From contig CAVCMG010000002.1 of assembly GCA_963603285.1 (NCBI GenBank), forward strand, positions 62,001-126,000: 64,000 bases of DNA, read 5' to 3'. The notes under the pieces were generated by a model that was not told where the DNA came from, did no database searches, and saw only the letters and a list, made by a program, of their open reading frames with translations. Position numbers and translations under genes: made by a program. Positions 54,052-63,099 of this stretch are shown piece after piece; within the stretch, counting starts at the first letter, position 1, and each line of letters begins with the position of its first letter. The DNA comes from UBA11957 sp963603285. Its GTDB lineage: Bacteria > Bacillota > Clostridia > Lachnospirales > Lachnospiraceae.

Positions 54052-55314
54052 TTAGTCGTAAAGGTTCGGAGCGATGCTCTCGTCGTTGATGTTAGTGGAA
54101 TCATACCAGTAACCAGATGTCGGAACATCCTGCAGTTCCTGTCCGTTAGCTGCTGCTGTCAGAGCGTATACTGCATAGTAACCCATCATCAGCGGAGACT
54201 GTGTAACAGCGCCGTAGAACTGACCACTTGTAACAGCTGCTTTGATGATAGAACCAGCATCGAAACCGATACCAAGAACGTCACCGTTAGCTACATCAGA
54301 ACCAAGAACGGAAAGGTTAGCGTCTGCTGCCAGAACACCCTCTGCGGAAACCTGGTTGGAACCGAAGATACCGATTACGTTATCTTTGGAAAGAATGGAC
54401 TGAGCCTCTGTGGAGCAAAGCTCTACAGTTGTCTGAGCCGGTACAGCTACTTCGATAACAACGTCTGCGGAAGAAGCATCGCCGTCAGCACCCTCAGCAC
54501 CATTTACATAGAAATCATTACCTGTTACAGCAACAGTCTTGCCATCAGCCTTAACCAGCTCGATCATCTTGTTGATGAAACCTAAACCACGCTGCTGGAT
54601 ATTCTGAGCTGTAGCATCCTGGTTAACCTCACCGATGATAACCTGACCATCAGCATTTGCGATAACGTCTTTCAGTGCATCATACATATGCTCAGCTGCA
54701 ACACCACCAGCCTGTGCGTTGTCTGTAGCTACTGTACAAACTACGGAACCTTCCGGAGCGTCTGTAACACCAGTATCGAAGCAAACTACCGGGATACCCT
54801 TGTCTACACATGTCTGCAGAGCATCCAGTACGGAGCTTGTATCACAAGCTGCAAGACCAAGACCCTTCGGGTTGGTGTTGATAGCTGTGTTGATCATGTT
54901 AACCTGATCAGCGATATCGGACTCGGAGTTCGGTCCCTGTGCGTTAAAGGTAACACCCAGCTCATCAGCTGCCTGCTGCATACCTTTAACGGCTGCCTGC
55001 CAGTATGTAGACTGGAAGGATTTAACGATCATCGGGAATTCATAAGCTTCGTTAGCTGTCAGTCCGTCGAACTGAGTTGTGCCATCATCACCTGTCTCAG
55101 CTGCTGCGCTGGAAGCTGTAGATGCCTCGGATGCTTCTGTAGCAGATGTTTCAGTTGCAGCAGAGCTTTCCGGTGCTGCTGAAGCCTCTGTAGAAGTGCT
55201 GGATTCCGGTGCTGCAGAGCTTGCTGTAGCTGTGCTGGAGCTTGATCCGCAACCTGCGAACATTGTGGCAACCATTGCTGCACTCAGAACGGATGCTAAA
55301 ACTTTCTTTTTCAT
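54052..55314 (-). CDS. Ribose-type sugar ABC transporter substrate-binding lipoprotein
   Basis: The 420-residue protein has a lipoprotein signal with FAGC and Cys22, a Ser/Ala/Thr/Glu linker (23-75) and a type 1 periplasmic-binding fold (about 80-420: FPMIVKSFQSTYWQAAVKGM; VVCFDTGV; IGIFGSNQVSAEGV). It is anchored outside the membrane and delivers a sugar to the two permeases encoded upstream. It has its own leader with an extended dyad and a LacI-type operator. The specific sugar (pentose, deoxyhexose) is not readable. Confidence 0.93.
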   Translation of the reverse strand: MKKKVLASVLSAAMVATMFAGCGSSSSTATASSAAPESSTSTEASAAPESSAATETSATEASEASTASSAAAETGDDGTTQFDGLTANEAYEFPMIVKSFQSTYWQAAVKGMQQAADELGVTFNAQGPNSESDIADQVNMINTAINTNPKGLGLAACDTSSVLDALQTCVDKGIPVVCFDTGVTDAPEGSVVCTVATDNAQAGGVAAEHMYDALKDVIANADGQVIIGEVNQDATAQNIQQRGLGFINKMIELVKADGKTVAVTGNDFYVNGAEGADGDASSADVVIEVAVPAQTTVELCSTEAQSILSKDNVIGIFGSNQVSAEGVLAADANLSVLGSDVANGDVLGIGFDAGSIIKAAVTSGQFYGAVTQSPLMMGYYAVYALTAAANGQELQDVPTSGYWYDSTNINDESIAPNLYD

Positions 55315-55372
55315 GTTAGTGTTCCTCCTTGGATCTTTTTTTGATCTTTTCCTTTTATATGAAATGCCGAAA

Positions 55373-55386
55373 CAAAACGTTTCGTC
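55373..55386. promoter_or_regulatory. LacI-type operator in the leader of the substrate-binding protein gene
   Basis: CAAAACGTTTCGTC contains the ACGT-centred palindrome found at 59152-59182 and 60354-60375. It lies about 65 bases from the start and could equally be a CcpA catabolite site. Confidence 0.65.
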
Positions 55387-55435
55387 ATCACATATCTGCC
55401 TATGCGTTAACTTTTCTAACGCTCCCTTATTATTG

Positions 55436-55500
55436 CACCTTGCACATCAAATTGTCAATAACCTTTGTGATTTTCGACAATTTGACGTATTTGCAAGGTG
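55436..55500. promoter_or_regulatory. Extended dyad upstream of the substrate-binding protein gene
   Basis: The left arm 55436-55456 and right arm 55476-55500 share CACCTTGCA outside and TCAAATTGTC inside as inverted complements, with a short length difference. A minus-strand TTGACA within the left arm (55453-55458) with AATAAT 18 bases on could be the promoter of the substrate-binding protein gene. The rest of the gap 55315-55553 has no gene. Confidence 0.65.
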
Positions 55501-55553
55501 TATTTTAGTAAATATTACTTTTTTGTGCAAACCAACTATAACATTTTCACTCA

Positions 55554-56534
55554 TTATGCTACAGCTGCACGTTTCCGTTTCATGATATCAATCAGTACGG
55601 CGAAGATCAGTACCAGACCTGTGATGATCTGCTGCCAGTTAGCCTCCAGTCCGATGTACGGAAGGCCTGTCTTTAACAGCATGATAACGAAGATACCGGC
55701 AAAGGAACCGAGTACGGAACCGTAACCACCGGATGCGGCTACACCGCCGACGAATACGCCACCGATGGCATCCATCTCAAGACCGGCACCTGTACCAGGC
55801 TGTACAGTCGGTGTTACTGCGGCATATGCGATAGCTGCCAGACCTGTAAACAGACCGCAGACTACATATACCATAATGTGGTAAGCTTTTACATTGATAC
55901 CGGAAAGTCTTGTAGCTTCCTTGTTGGAACCGATAGCGATCGTATAACGACCAAATTTGGTATGGTTCAGTACGAACTCCATGATCAGCACAAGGACAAC
56001 CATCAGTAACAGACCGATCGGGATCTTGGTTGCGCTTCGGCCAGTACCAAATGTCAACTTAAAGATCGAATGGAACCATCCACCCGGCTGACCTGTTGTC
56101 GGCCACGGTGTGGCACTGAACAGAGAACCAATACCACGGGTGATCATCATAGTACACAGTGTTGCCAGGAACGGTGCCAGATCCATAACACCGATCAGGA
56201 TACCGTTTAAGAGACCGAAGATCAGTCCCAGTGCGATACAGATAAGCATAGCTAAAACGATCGGGCAGTTGTAGCTGCGGACCAGTGTACCACCGATCAG
56301 AGCGTAGCAAACCATACCGGTACCGATGGACAGGTCTACACCGGCTGTGATCAGCGGGAATGTAACACCAATAGCCATCAGTGTATCATAGTATGAGAAA
56401 TCGAACATACTAAGGAATGTCGTATATCTTCTAAACTCTTTACTCAGAAGAGAGAAGACAATAATCAATACAGCAATAACCAGACAAACGATGATTCGCT
56501 GGTCGCTTAACAGGCTTTTTTTCTTCTTTGTCAT
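55554..56534 (-). CDS. Sugar ABC transporter permease, RbsC type (second)
   Basis: The 326-residue protein has about ten helices and the RbsC/XylH pattern (TLMAIGVTFPLITAGVDLSI; GRYTIAIGSNKEATRLSGIN; MDAIGGVFVGGVAASGGYGS, etc.). It pairs with the permease at 58081-59058 on either side of the ATPase gene, so the importer may be a heterodimeric pore. Neighbours: ATPase upstream, binding protein downstream after 239 bases. Confidence 0.93.
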   Translation of the reverse strand: MTKKKKSLLSDQRIIVCLVIAVLIIVFSLLSKEFRRYTTFLSMFDFSYYDTLMAIGVTFPLITAGVDLSIGTGMVCYALIGGTLVRSYNCPIVLAMLICIALGLIFGLLNGILIGVMDLAPFLATLCTMMITRGIGSLFSATPWPTTGQPGGWFHSIFKLTFGTGRSATKIPIGLLLMVVLVLIMEFVLNHTKFGRYTIAIGSNKEATRLSGINVKAYHIMVYVVCGLFTGLAAIAYAAVTPTVQPGTGAGLEMDAIGGVFVGGVAASGGYGSVLGSFAGIFVIMLLKTGLPYIGLEANWQQIITGLVLIFAVLIDIMKRKRAAVA

Positions 56535-56548
56535 GACTCTTCTCCTCC

Positions 56549-58063
56549 TTAATCCTGAATATCTCTTGTGGCCTTATCCATGATGTTTTCCTGTGTAGCT
56601 TCGGAGATATCGATCTCACCGGTCTTTTTACCTTCACACATAACGATGATACGGTCACTCATACGGAGAATCTCTGTCATTTCTGAAGAAATCATGATAA
56701 TGGATTTACCTTCAGCTGCCAGCTTATTCATTAATTTGTAGATCTCGTTCTTGGCACCAACGTCGATACCACGGGTCGGCTCATCGAAGATCAGGATATC
56801 ACTGTCGCGAACCAGCCATTTGGCAATAACGACCTTCTGCTGGTTACCACCGGACAGGTTGACAACAAGCTGATCGGCGCCCGGCGTCTTGGTTGCCAGC
56901 TCGTCGATATATTTCTGGGTAACCTTTTTCTCTTTGCCCTTATTGATCAGAAGACCGGAGGTATACTGCTCCATAGTAGCCAGAGTGGTATTCTCGATGA
57001 TAGACTTCTGTACAACGACACCGTAACGTCTTCTGTCCTCGGACAGATAACCGATACCGGCTTTAACGGCATCCTGCGGTGTGTGGATCGTTACCTCATG
57101 CAGCTGACCATCCTTGCCCATAACGGAAATCTTGCCGCTGGTCTTCGGATCGGCACCAAACAGTGCTCTGGCCGTCTCGGTACGTCCGGCACCCATCAGT
57201 CCGGAGAAACCAAGGATCTCGCCCTTACGCAGCTCGAAGCTGACATCCTGTACCATCTTGCCGGCATTTAAGTGTTCTACCTTCAGAACGACAGGTGCAT
57301 TCTTCGGAACGGCACTCTGGGTCTTCGGATCCTCATAAATAACACGGCCAACCATCATGTTGATGATATCCTCTTTGGTACTGTCCTTGGTGATCAGTGT
57401 GCCTACATAGCCACCATCACGCATGACAGTAACACGGTCTGTGATGACCTTGATCTCATCCATACGATGGGAGATATAAACGATACCCAGCTGCTTTTCA
57501 CGCAGGTCACGGATAATCGTAAACAGATCAGCGATCTCCTTCTCTGTCAGGGCTGCAGACGGCTCATCGAAGATGATGACCTTTGCTTTGTGGGAGATGG
57601 CTTTGGCGATCTCACACATCTGCTGCTTACCTACAGTCAGGTTGCTCATCTTTTCTTTCGGATTGATGTCGATATGTAATTCATCGAACAGCTTTCTGGA
57701 CTCTTCGATCATTTTCTTATCATCAATACGGATGCCCTTTTTCGGCTCGCGTCCGATAAAGATATTCTGTGCAACAGTCAGATCACCGACCATGTTCAGC
57801 TCCTGGTGTACGATAACGACACCGGCATCCTGTGCTTCACGGGTGCTGTGGAACTCGATCTCTTTACCTTCATATGCAATCGTACCGGAATCCTTCTTGT
57901 AGATACCTGTCAGAACTTTCATCAGGGTAGATTTACCGGCACCGTTCTCTCCCATCAGAGCATGTACTTCGCCGCGTCTCACTTCGAAGTCTACATGATC
58001 CAGCGCATGAACGCCCGGGAAAGACTTGTCAATTCCTTTCATTGTTAAAATAACTTCGCCCAT
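56549..58063 (-). CDS. Sugar ABC transporter ATP-binding protein (tandem NBDs)
   Basis: The 504-residue protein has two ABC domains, as in RbsA/XylG/MglA: the first has Walker A GENGAGKSTLM and signature LTVGKQQMCEIAKAI; the second has the degenerate loop GLMGAGRTETARAL and signature LSGGNQQKVVIAKWLV with Walker B LIFDEPTRGIDVG. It drives import through the two RbsC-type permeases. AAAGGAGAAGAG precedes the start. Transcription order is permease, this gene, permease, binding protein. Confidence 0.95.
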   Translation of the reverse strand: MGEVILTMKGIDKSFPGVHALDHVDFEVRRGEVHALMGENGAGKSTLMKVLTGIYKKDSGTIAYEGKEIEFHSTREAQDAGVVIVHQELNMVGDLTVAQNIFIGREPKKGIRIDDKKMIEESRKLFDELHIDINPKEKMSNLTVGKQQMCEIAKAISHKAKVIIFDEPSAALTEKEIADLFTIIRDLREKQLGIVYISHRMDEIKVITDRVTVMRDGGYVGTLITKDSTKEDIINMMVGRVIYEDPKTQSAVPKNAPVVLKVEHLNAGKMVQDVSFELRKGEILGFSGLMGAGRTETARALFGADPKTSGKISVMGKDGQLHEVTIHTPQDAVKAGIGYLSEDRRRYGVVVQKSIIENTTLATMEQYTSGLLINKGKEKKVTQKYIDELATKTPGADQLVVNLSGGNQQKVVIAKWLVRDSDILIFDEPTRGIDVGAKNEIYKLMNKLAAEGKSIIMISSEMTEILRMSDRIIVMCEGKKTGEIDISEATQENIMDKATRDIQD

Positions 58064-58080
58064 TCTCTTCTCCTTTCCGA

Positions 58081-59058
58081 TTAGTTCTTTCTGCGTCTTG
58101 CGGATACATCGGCATAAACGGCTACGATAACGATGATACCGGTAATGATCATCTGCTGACCTTTACCAAGTCCGAATGCCATGATACCCTGCTGAAGAAG
58201 TGAAATGATAGCCACACCGATCACAGTACCACCGATGGAAGCCAGACCACCGACCATGGATGTACCACCCATAACGCAGCCTGCAATAGCCTCGTTGTTG
58301 TACTGATCGCCGTAACCCGGCTGAACTGTGGTGTACGCTGCTACGAAGAACAGAGAAGCGATACCAACTAACAGTCCGCAGATGACGTAAGCTAACATCT
58401 CCCATTTCTTGGTGTTTACACCGGAAAGACGTACGGCCTCACGGTTGGAACCAAGGCAGAGAATGTAACGACCAGGTTTGGTATTGTAAAGAACGATACC
58501 GCACAGTACAGCAGCTACCAGGAAAATAACCAGACCTACCGGGAAGCCCTTGTAGGATACGATATTTCTGAACCAGCCATTGACCGGATCAGCACTCTGC
58601 GGCCAGCTGACAGACTGTGTCTTTGTGAATACGGATGCCAGACCTTTGGCGATATTCATGGAAGCCATGGATACAATGAACGGCGGTACGGACATATACG
58701 CTACCAGCCATCCGTTGAAGATACCGAACGCAACACCGATCAGCACGCTGATGATCATGGTAGCTGCAAGCGGTACATGATAGGTTGTCAGGCTGTAGCC
58801 TGAAACCAGTGCACAACAGAACATAACCGGTCCGATAGAGAAATCGATACCGCCTGTTGCGATGACAAAAGTTACACCGAGTGACAAGAAGCCCAGGAAG
58901 TATACATAGTTCAAAGTAGCGGTAATACTTTCTGCTACCGGGAACTTAGCGCCCAGTGCTACTTTGAAGACTAAGAACATCAGGATCAGGATACATACAA
59001 GAAGAATCCTGTTGAGTCCCAGCTTCTTTACGATTGGATTTTGTTTGATCTTTTCCAA
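58081..59058 (-). CDS. Sugar ABC transporter permease, RbsC type (first)
   Basis: The 325-residue protein is a ten-helix RbsC relative (SLGVTFVIATGGIDFSIGPV; YILCLGSNREAVRLSGVNTK; NEAIAGCVMGGTSMVGGLAS). I start it at TTG (59058), giving MEKIKQNPIVKKLG, since GGGAGGAAGAAAA lies just ahead; the frame above that has no site. It is the first gene after the promoter and operators at 59152-59218. Confidence 0.9.
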   Translation of the reverse strand: MEKIKQNPIVKKLGLNRILLVCILILMFLVFKVALGAKFPVAESITATLNYVYFLGFLSLGVTFVIATGGIDFSIGPVMFCCALVSGYSLTTYHVPLAATMIISVLIGVAFGIFNGWLVAYMSVPPFIVSMASMNIAKGLASVFTKTQSVSWPQSADPVNGWFRNIVSYKGFPVGLVIFLVAAVLCGIVLYNTKPGRYILCLGSNREAVRLSGVNTKKWEMLAYVICGLLVGIASLFFVAAYTTVQPGYGDQYNNEAIAGCVMGGTSMVGGLASIGGTVIGVAIISLLQQGIMAFGLGKGQQMIITGIIVIVAVYADVSARRRKN

Positions 59059-59151
59059 TTTTCTTCCTCCCAACATTTTTTTTGGTGTGCCACAATAGAA
59101 AAAGTCACAGTATTTCGACACTCTGTGACATTTAACTACGTAGCAACTTTC

Positions 59152-59182
59152 ACAAAAACGTTTTCACTCAAAACGTTTCGCG
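59152..59182. promoter_or_regulatory. Two LacI-type operators at the start of the sugar importer operon
   Basis: CAAAAACGTTTTCAC and CAAAACGTTTCGCG are ACGT-centred palindromes with centres 15 bases apart. They start within a few bases of the predicted transcription start, where a repressor would block it. Confidence 0.78.
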
Positions 59183-59189
59183 TATAGTG

Positions 59190-59218
59190 ATTATACTATT
59201 TAATCCTGGGAATGTAAA
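59190..59218 (-). promoter_or_regulatory. Sigma-A promoter of the sugar importer operon
   Basis: TTTACA and TATAAT on the minus strand are separated by 17 bases. The operators at 59152-59182 lie immediately downstream. Confidence 0.82.
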
Positions 59219-59241
59219 CGCTTTTCCGCATTTTTGTCTGT

Positions 59242-60261
59242 TTATTTTTTAACGGCTGCATCTGACAGCTCCATAACGGAATTGCCTGCAAGCAGCTCTG
59301 TCTCAAATACAACATGTTCTGCTTTGTCTGTTGCTTTTTTCTCTATGCGTTTCAGCAGCAGAGCGGCTGCTGCAACACCGAGCTTTTCCATCGGCTGCGC
59401 CATAACGGTCAGCTGCGGATGCAGAATACGGGGAAGCAGAAGGTCATCGAAGCCTACCACCGACATCTCATCCGGCAGCTTCAGCCCTGCTTCATTCAGC
59501 GCCATAATAATTCCAAGATTAAAATCGTATCCTGTGGAAAATACAGCTGTCGGCCTGTTTGGCAACGCCAGCAGTTTTTTCATCAGAGAGTAACCGGCTT
59601 CTACAGAATGTGCATCCAGAAAGATATAGTCCGGATTGATTGTCAGACCCTCTCTGTGCATCACATCAAAATACGCGCGGTTACGCTCCACATGGGATAA
59701 ATGTGACTCCGAGCTGATCAGCGCGATTTTCTCATGATGCTTTTCGATCAGACATTCCATCAGCTTTACCGAAGCCTCATAATTATTAACAGTTACCGAA
59801 TCATAGCCGCCACCCCGGACATCACGATCCAGAAGAACGAGCGGAATATGTGCATCCTTTGCCAGATGCAGGGCATCCGGACTCGCAGAAACCGGAATCA
59901 GAATGATTCCGTCTACCTTTTTATTCAGCATGAAACGGATATTCTCTTCCTGCAGCTTTTCGCTGTTATCCGAGTCACAGATCAGTACGCCATACCCTTT
60001 ATTTCTCAGGTAATCGCCCACATGCTTGATCATCATACCGGCAAACAGCGACGCCACACTGTAGCAGATAATGCCAACTGTGCGTGTCCTGTTGGTTACG
60101 AGACTGCGGGCCATTTCATTTGGCTGATAATGCAGCTTTTCCACAGCTGCCTGGATTCTCTGGGCGTTCTCATCCAGTACTTTTCCTCCGTTTAAGTACT
60201 TGGAGATCGTTGCCAGGGAAAGTCCGGTCTCTTCTCTTATATCTTTGATCGTTGCTGCCAC
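59242..60261 (-). CDS. LacI-family repressor
   Basis: The 339-residue protein has the LacI helix-turn-helix (ATIKDIREETGLSLATISKY, then LNGGKVLDENAQRIQAAVEK) and a periplasmic-binding-like sugar domain. The start is GTG at 60261, with AAAGGAGGAAGTACA ahead. It lies upstream of the importer operon on the same strand. Similar palindromes before it, before the importer and before the binding-protein gene make it the probable local repressor, with the sugar as inducer. Confidence 0.9.
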   Translation of the reverse strand: MAATIKDIREETGLSLATISKYLNGGKVLDENAQRIQAAVEKLHYQPNEMARSLVTNRTRTVGIICYSVASLFAGMMIKHVGDYLRNKGYGVLICDSDNSEKLQEENIRFMLNKKVDGIILIPVSASPDALHLAKDAHIPLVLLDRDVRGGGYDSVTVNNYEASVKLMECLIEKHHEKIALISSESHLSHVERNRAYFDVMHREGLTINPDYIFLDAHSVEAGYSLMKKLLALPNRPTAVFSTGYDFNLGIIMALNEAGLKLPDEMSVVGFDDLLLPRILHPQLTVMAQPMEKLGVAAAALLLKRIEKKATDKAEHVVFETELLAGNSVMELSDAAVKK

Positions 60262-60353
60262 TGTACTTCCTCCTTTTGCAGTGTGGCCACTTAGCCTACA
60301 GCATATCTGTCGCACCCTTTGCAGGCCTGATATTCCTCTTTATCAGATCTGTA

Positions 60354-60375
60354 AAGGGTGAAACGTTTCGCCCTT
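60354..60375. promoter_or_regulatory. LacI-type operator upstream of the LacI gene
   Basis: GAAACGTTTC at 60360-60369 sits inside a longer symmetric AAGGG...CCCTT, suggesting autoregulation. Confidence 0.7.
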
Positions 60376-60398
60376 TTACAAAAAAAATTCTTTTTTAC

Positions 60399-60431
60399 AA
60401 AAAGGAGGTGTTCCTATGGGATACACCTCCT
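60399..60431 (-). terminator. Terminator after the alcohol dehydrogenase gene
   Basis: On the minus strand AGGAGGTGT pairs with ACACCTCCT, followed by TTTTTG. The stem contains a Shine-Dalgarno-like AGGAGG but no start codon follows. Confidence 0.85.
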
Positions 60432-60503
60432 ATATCTGCGTATTCTGCCACCGGCAGTATAGCGCAGAGCATCATGATAAACCCCTGCGGATCCAGCAGC
60501 TGT

Positions 60504-61649
60504 TTACCAGAGCTTTGTATAGATATGTTTGATCTGCTCCTTGGTGACCGGACGCGGATTGGTCGCTGTACAGCCATCCTTTAAAGCATTTTCAGACATT
60601 TCGTCCAGCGCGTCGAAATATTCAACGGCACTGATCGTTTTCATTTCGGAGATCCGCATCGGGATCGCCATTTCTTTCATCATAAACTGTGTCCAGTTGA
60701 CAAGGGATCTGACACCCATAACCGGATTGTAGCTGGACAGTCCCAGTACATGGGCAGCGGAAGCATAACGCTCTACTGCCGGCAGATACTCTTTCTGGCT
60801 GCGGCTCGCATGATTGATATCGGAGTTAAACTCGATAACATGCGGCAGAAGCATCGCATTGGCACGGCCGTGCGGGATATGGAATCTTGCACCCAGCTGA
60901 TGCGCCATACTGTGATTAATACCCAGAGAAGCTGTATTGAAAGCCAGACCTGCCAGGCAGGAGGCTACATGCATCTTCTGACGGGCATGCATATCGTTAC
61001 CATCATAGTAGCATCTGGTCAGGAACACACTGCAGATTTCCAGAGCCTTCTCAGCCAGAGCTGCGGAAAACTCATTGTGCTGTGTGCTGACATAGGACTC
61101 CAGCGCATGGGTCACAACGTCCATACCGGTATCTGCTGTGATCGCCGGCGGTACGCTGGCTACCAGCGTCGCATCAAGAATCGCTTCATCGGCAGTCAGA
61201 CTGTCCGATACAAGCGGGTATTTGACCTTTGCCTCTGTATCGTTGACAACAGCAAAGGACGTAACCTCGGATCCTGTACCACTGGTGGTCGGGATCGCAA
61301 TAAGTCCTACCTTGCCATACGGATTGATCTTTAAGGCAAATTCACGGATCGTCTTGGAAGAGTCAATCGCAGATCCGCCGCCGATAGCAATAACTGCCTC
61401 CGGTTTGTAATCAAGGAAAGCCTTGACACCGGCTGTAATCTTGTCCAGGGGTGCATCCGGCACAACATCGCTGTACAGTGTGTACTGTTTGCCGACAGCA
61501 TCCAGATGAACTGTGATCTGTTTGTATAAGCCACTGGTATATACAAACGGATCCATAATGATCATAATCCTGTTATAGGGAATTTCTCTGAGGTGACCCA
61601 GGGCATCTTCGCCGAAATGGATCGTCGTAAGCATCTTAAAAGTATTCAT
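60504..61649 (-). CDS. Iron-containing alcohol dehydrogenase (PduQ/EutG-like)
   Basis: The 381-residue group III dehydrogenase has the NAD motif IGGGSAIDSSK, IPTTSGTGSEVTSFAV, and the iron-binding DVVTHALESY, HSMAHQLGARFHIPHGRANA histidines. It lies in the leftward run of microcompartment genes (PduS, PduT, DeoR), so it likely reduces the aldehyde made in the shell, such as propanal to propanol, regenerating NAD+. GTGAGAGGTTATTC precedes the ATG. Confidence 0.92.
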   Translation of the reverse strand: MNTFKMLTTIHFGEDALGHLREIPYNRIMIIMDPFVYTSGLYKQITVHLDAVGKQYTLYSDVVPDAPLDKITAGVKAFLDYKPEAVIAIGGGSAIDSSKTIREFALKINPYGKVGLIAIPTTSGTGSEVTSFAVVNDTEAKVKYPLVSDSLTADEAILDATLVASVPPAITADTGMDVVTHALESYVSTQHNEFSAALAEKALEICSVFLTRCYYDGNDMHARQKMHVASCLAGLAFNTASLGINHSMAHQLGARFHIPHGRANAMLLPHVIEFNSDINHASRSQKEYLPAVERYASAAHVLGLSSYNPVMGVRSLVNWTQFMMKEMAIPMRISEMKTISAVEYFDALDEMSENALKDGCTATNPRPVTKEQIKHIYTKLW

Positions 61650-61682
61650 GAATAACCTCTCACTATTTCTGAAATATCCGCA

Positions 61683-62447
61683 TTAATTAGGATAATAGCA
61701 CCGTATACCCTGCTCCGCAAAAAATTGTAGCCATTCCTCTGTTGGCTCTCTGTCTGTGATCACGCCACTCAGCATACCGAAGTCACCGACCTTGCAGAAG
61801 GCGCCCTGTTCAAACTTGGAATGATCCACCACCAGATAGATCTCTCTGGCCGAACGGAGCATCGACTGCTTAACCTGGGCAAAGGCTTCCTGGGAATCCA
61901 TAAAGCCACGGAAAATGTCCAGTCCCTTGCAGGACAGAAACAGCTTATCCGCACAGTAGCGTTCCACGCCGACCTGGGCGTTATATCCCAGAAGGGCCAG
62001 ATAGCCTTCTTTCAGCTTGCCGCCAGTAGAGATCACAGACCAGCCCGGCATTTCTGCCAGCTCCAGCAGCACCTCGATCGAATTGGTCACGACCGTCAGT
62101 CTCGCTTTCTGTTTGAGCGCCCGGGCGATAAATACCGCCGTCGTACTCGCATCCAGCATGATCTGATCGTCGTCGTCCACCAGCTTGGCTGTGATCTCGG
62201 CAATCTTCTGCTTGGCAGAAACATTTTTGTTTTTACGGATGCCAAAGGGCATATCAATGTTGCTGTTCTCGTTGAGCACGGCTCCGCCGTAGCTTTTGAT
62301 GGCAAAGCCATCCGCTTCCAGCTTTTCAAGGTCTCTGCGGATTGTCTCCTCCGACACCTTGAACTGACGGCTCAGTGAACTGACAACAACCTTTTTATCT
62401 TCCTGCAGTTTTTCGAGTATCAGATTTCTTCTTTCAAGTGCAAGCAT
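61683..62447 (-). CDS. DeoR-family regulator
   Basis: The 254-residue protein has an N-terminal DeoR helix-turn-helix (ILEKLQEDKKVVVSSLSRQF, KVSEETIRRDLEKLEADGF) and a sugar-phosphate-binding domain (IMLDASTTAVFIARAL; TVVTNSIEVL). It lies inside the microcompartment run between PduT and the alcohol dehydrogenase, so it probably controls that operon in answer to a sugar phosphate such as an L-fuculose or L-rhamnulose phosphate; that ligand is inference. Confidence 0.9.
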   Translation of the reverse strand: MLALERRNLILEKLQEDKKVVVSSLSRQFKVSEETIRRDLEKLEADGFAIKSYGGAVLNENSNIDMPFGIRKNKNVSAKQKIAEITAKLVDDDDQIMLDASTTAVFIARALKQKARLTVVTNSIEVLLELAEMPGWSVISTGGKLKEGYLALLGYNAQVGVERYCADKLFLSCKGLDIFRGFMDSQEAFAQVKQSMLRSAREIYLVVDHSKFEQGAFCKVGDFGMLSGVITDREPTEEWLQFFAEQGIRCYYPN

Positions 62448-62478
62448 CTGCTGCTCTCCTTTCCTGCAGCTGCATATT

Positions 62479-62515
62479 CATCGGGGGAACGGCTGTAAAC
62501 AGCCCTTCCCCGATG
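62479..62515 (-). other. Intercistronic hairpin between pduT and deoR
   Basis: CATCGGGG...CCCCGATG with an inner GGCTG/CAGCC stem forms a strong hairpin without a T-run. It may tune expression of shell protein versus regulator through RNA stability. Confidence 0.65.
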
Positions 62516-62534
62516 ATCAAACAACCAGTTTCAA

Positions 62535-63083
62535 TTATAAAATGGAATTGGCAATCTTCTTGTCCGGATGGGCAATAACGGAAGAATCCAGATACATACC
62601 CTTCGGTCCGACTACAGTCTTGGCGCGCTCGATGGCTGCCTCTACTGCGGAAACCTCACCGGTCAGCAGCATGTAGGATTTACCACACATACCCTTGGCG
62701 ATACGAAGCTCGATCAGCTCTACGATGGCTGTCTTGGCTGCGGCATCGGCTGCCTCGATGATAGCGGCTACATCATATGTCTCGATGATACCCAGTGCGC
62801 TGATATCCTCAACGTGGGATGCACCGTAAATAGCCGGGAAGATGGACTCATGAGGATTACCCAGAACCATACTGTCAATCAACTGTGTTTCATACTGTGT
62901 GCAGGCTGCATCTACAGCTGCTTTAACAGCACTCAGGTCACCGGAAACGATAGCAATATATTTACCGGGACATACGGCCTGTGCTTCTACAAGCTCAACC
63001 TCTGCTGTCTTTACCATAGCATCTGCTGCGGTAATACCTGTAGCTATGGTCTTAAATTCAATCATACCGATTGCTTTACTCAT
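62535..63083 (-). CDS. pduT: PduT-type tandem BMC-domain shell protein
   Basis: The 182-residue protein holds two BMC domains in tandem (SKAIGMIEFKTIATGITAAD; LGIIETYDVAAIIEAADAAA). Cys38 lies in AVCPGKY, the position that binds a 4Fe-4S cluster in characterised PduT; a second Cys is in GMCGKSY. It forms pseudohexameric trimers in the microcompartment shell and may pass electrons with the PduS-type protein upstream. The ATG follows GAAAGGA with a 10-base spacer. Confidence 0.92.
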   Translation of the reverse strand: MSKAIGMIEFKTIATGITAADAMVKTAEVELVEAQAVCPGKYIAIVSGDLSAVKAAVDAACTQYETQLIDSMVLGNPHESIFPAIYGASHVEDISALGIIETYDVAAIIEAADAAAKTAIVELIELRIAKGMCGKSYMLLTGEVSAVEAAIERAKTVVGPKGMYLDSSVIAHPDKKIANSIL

Positions 63084-63099
63084 CTTGTGCACGTCCTTT

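Noticed and set aside
60399..60431. Plus-strand Shine-Dalgarno and small gene at AGGAGGTG
   Set aside because: The sequence is one arm of a terminator hairpin and the following frame has no coding character.
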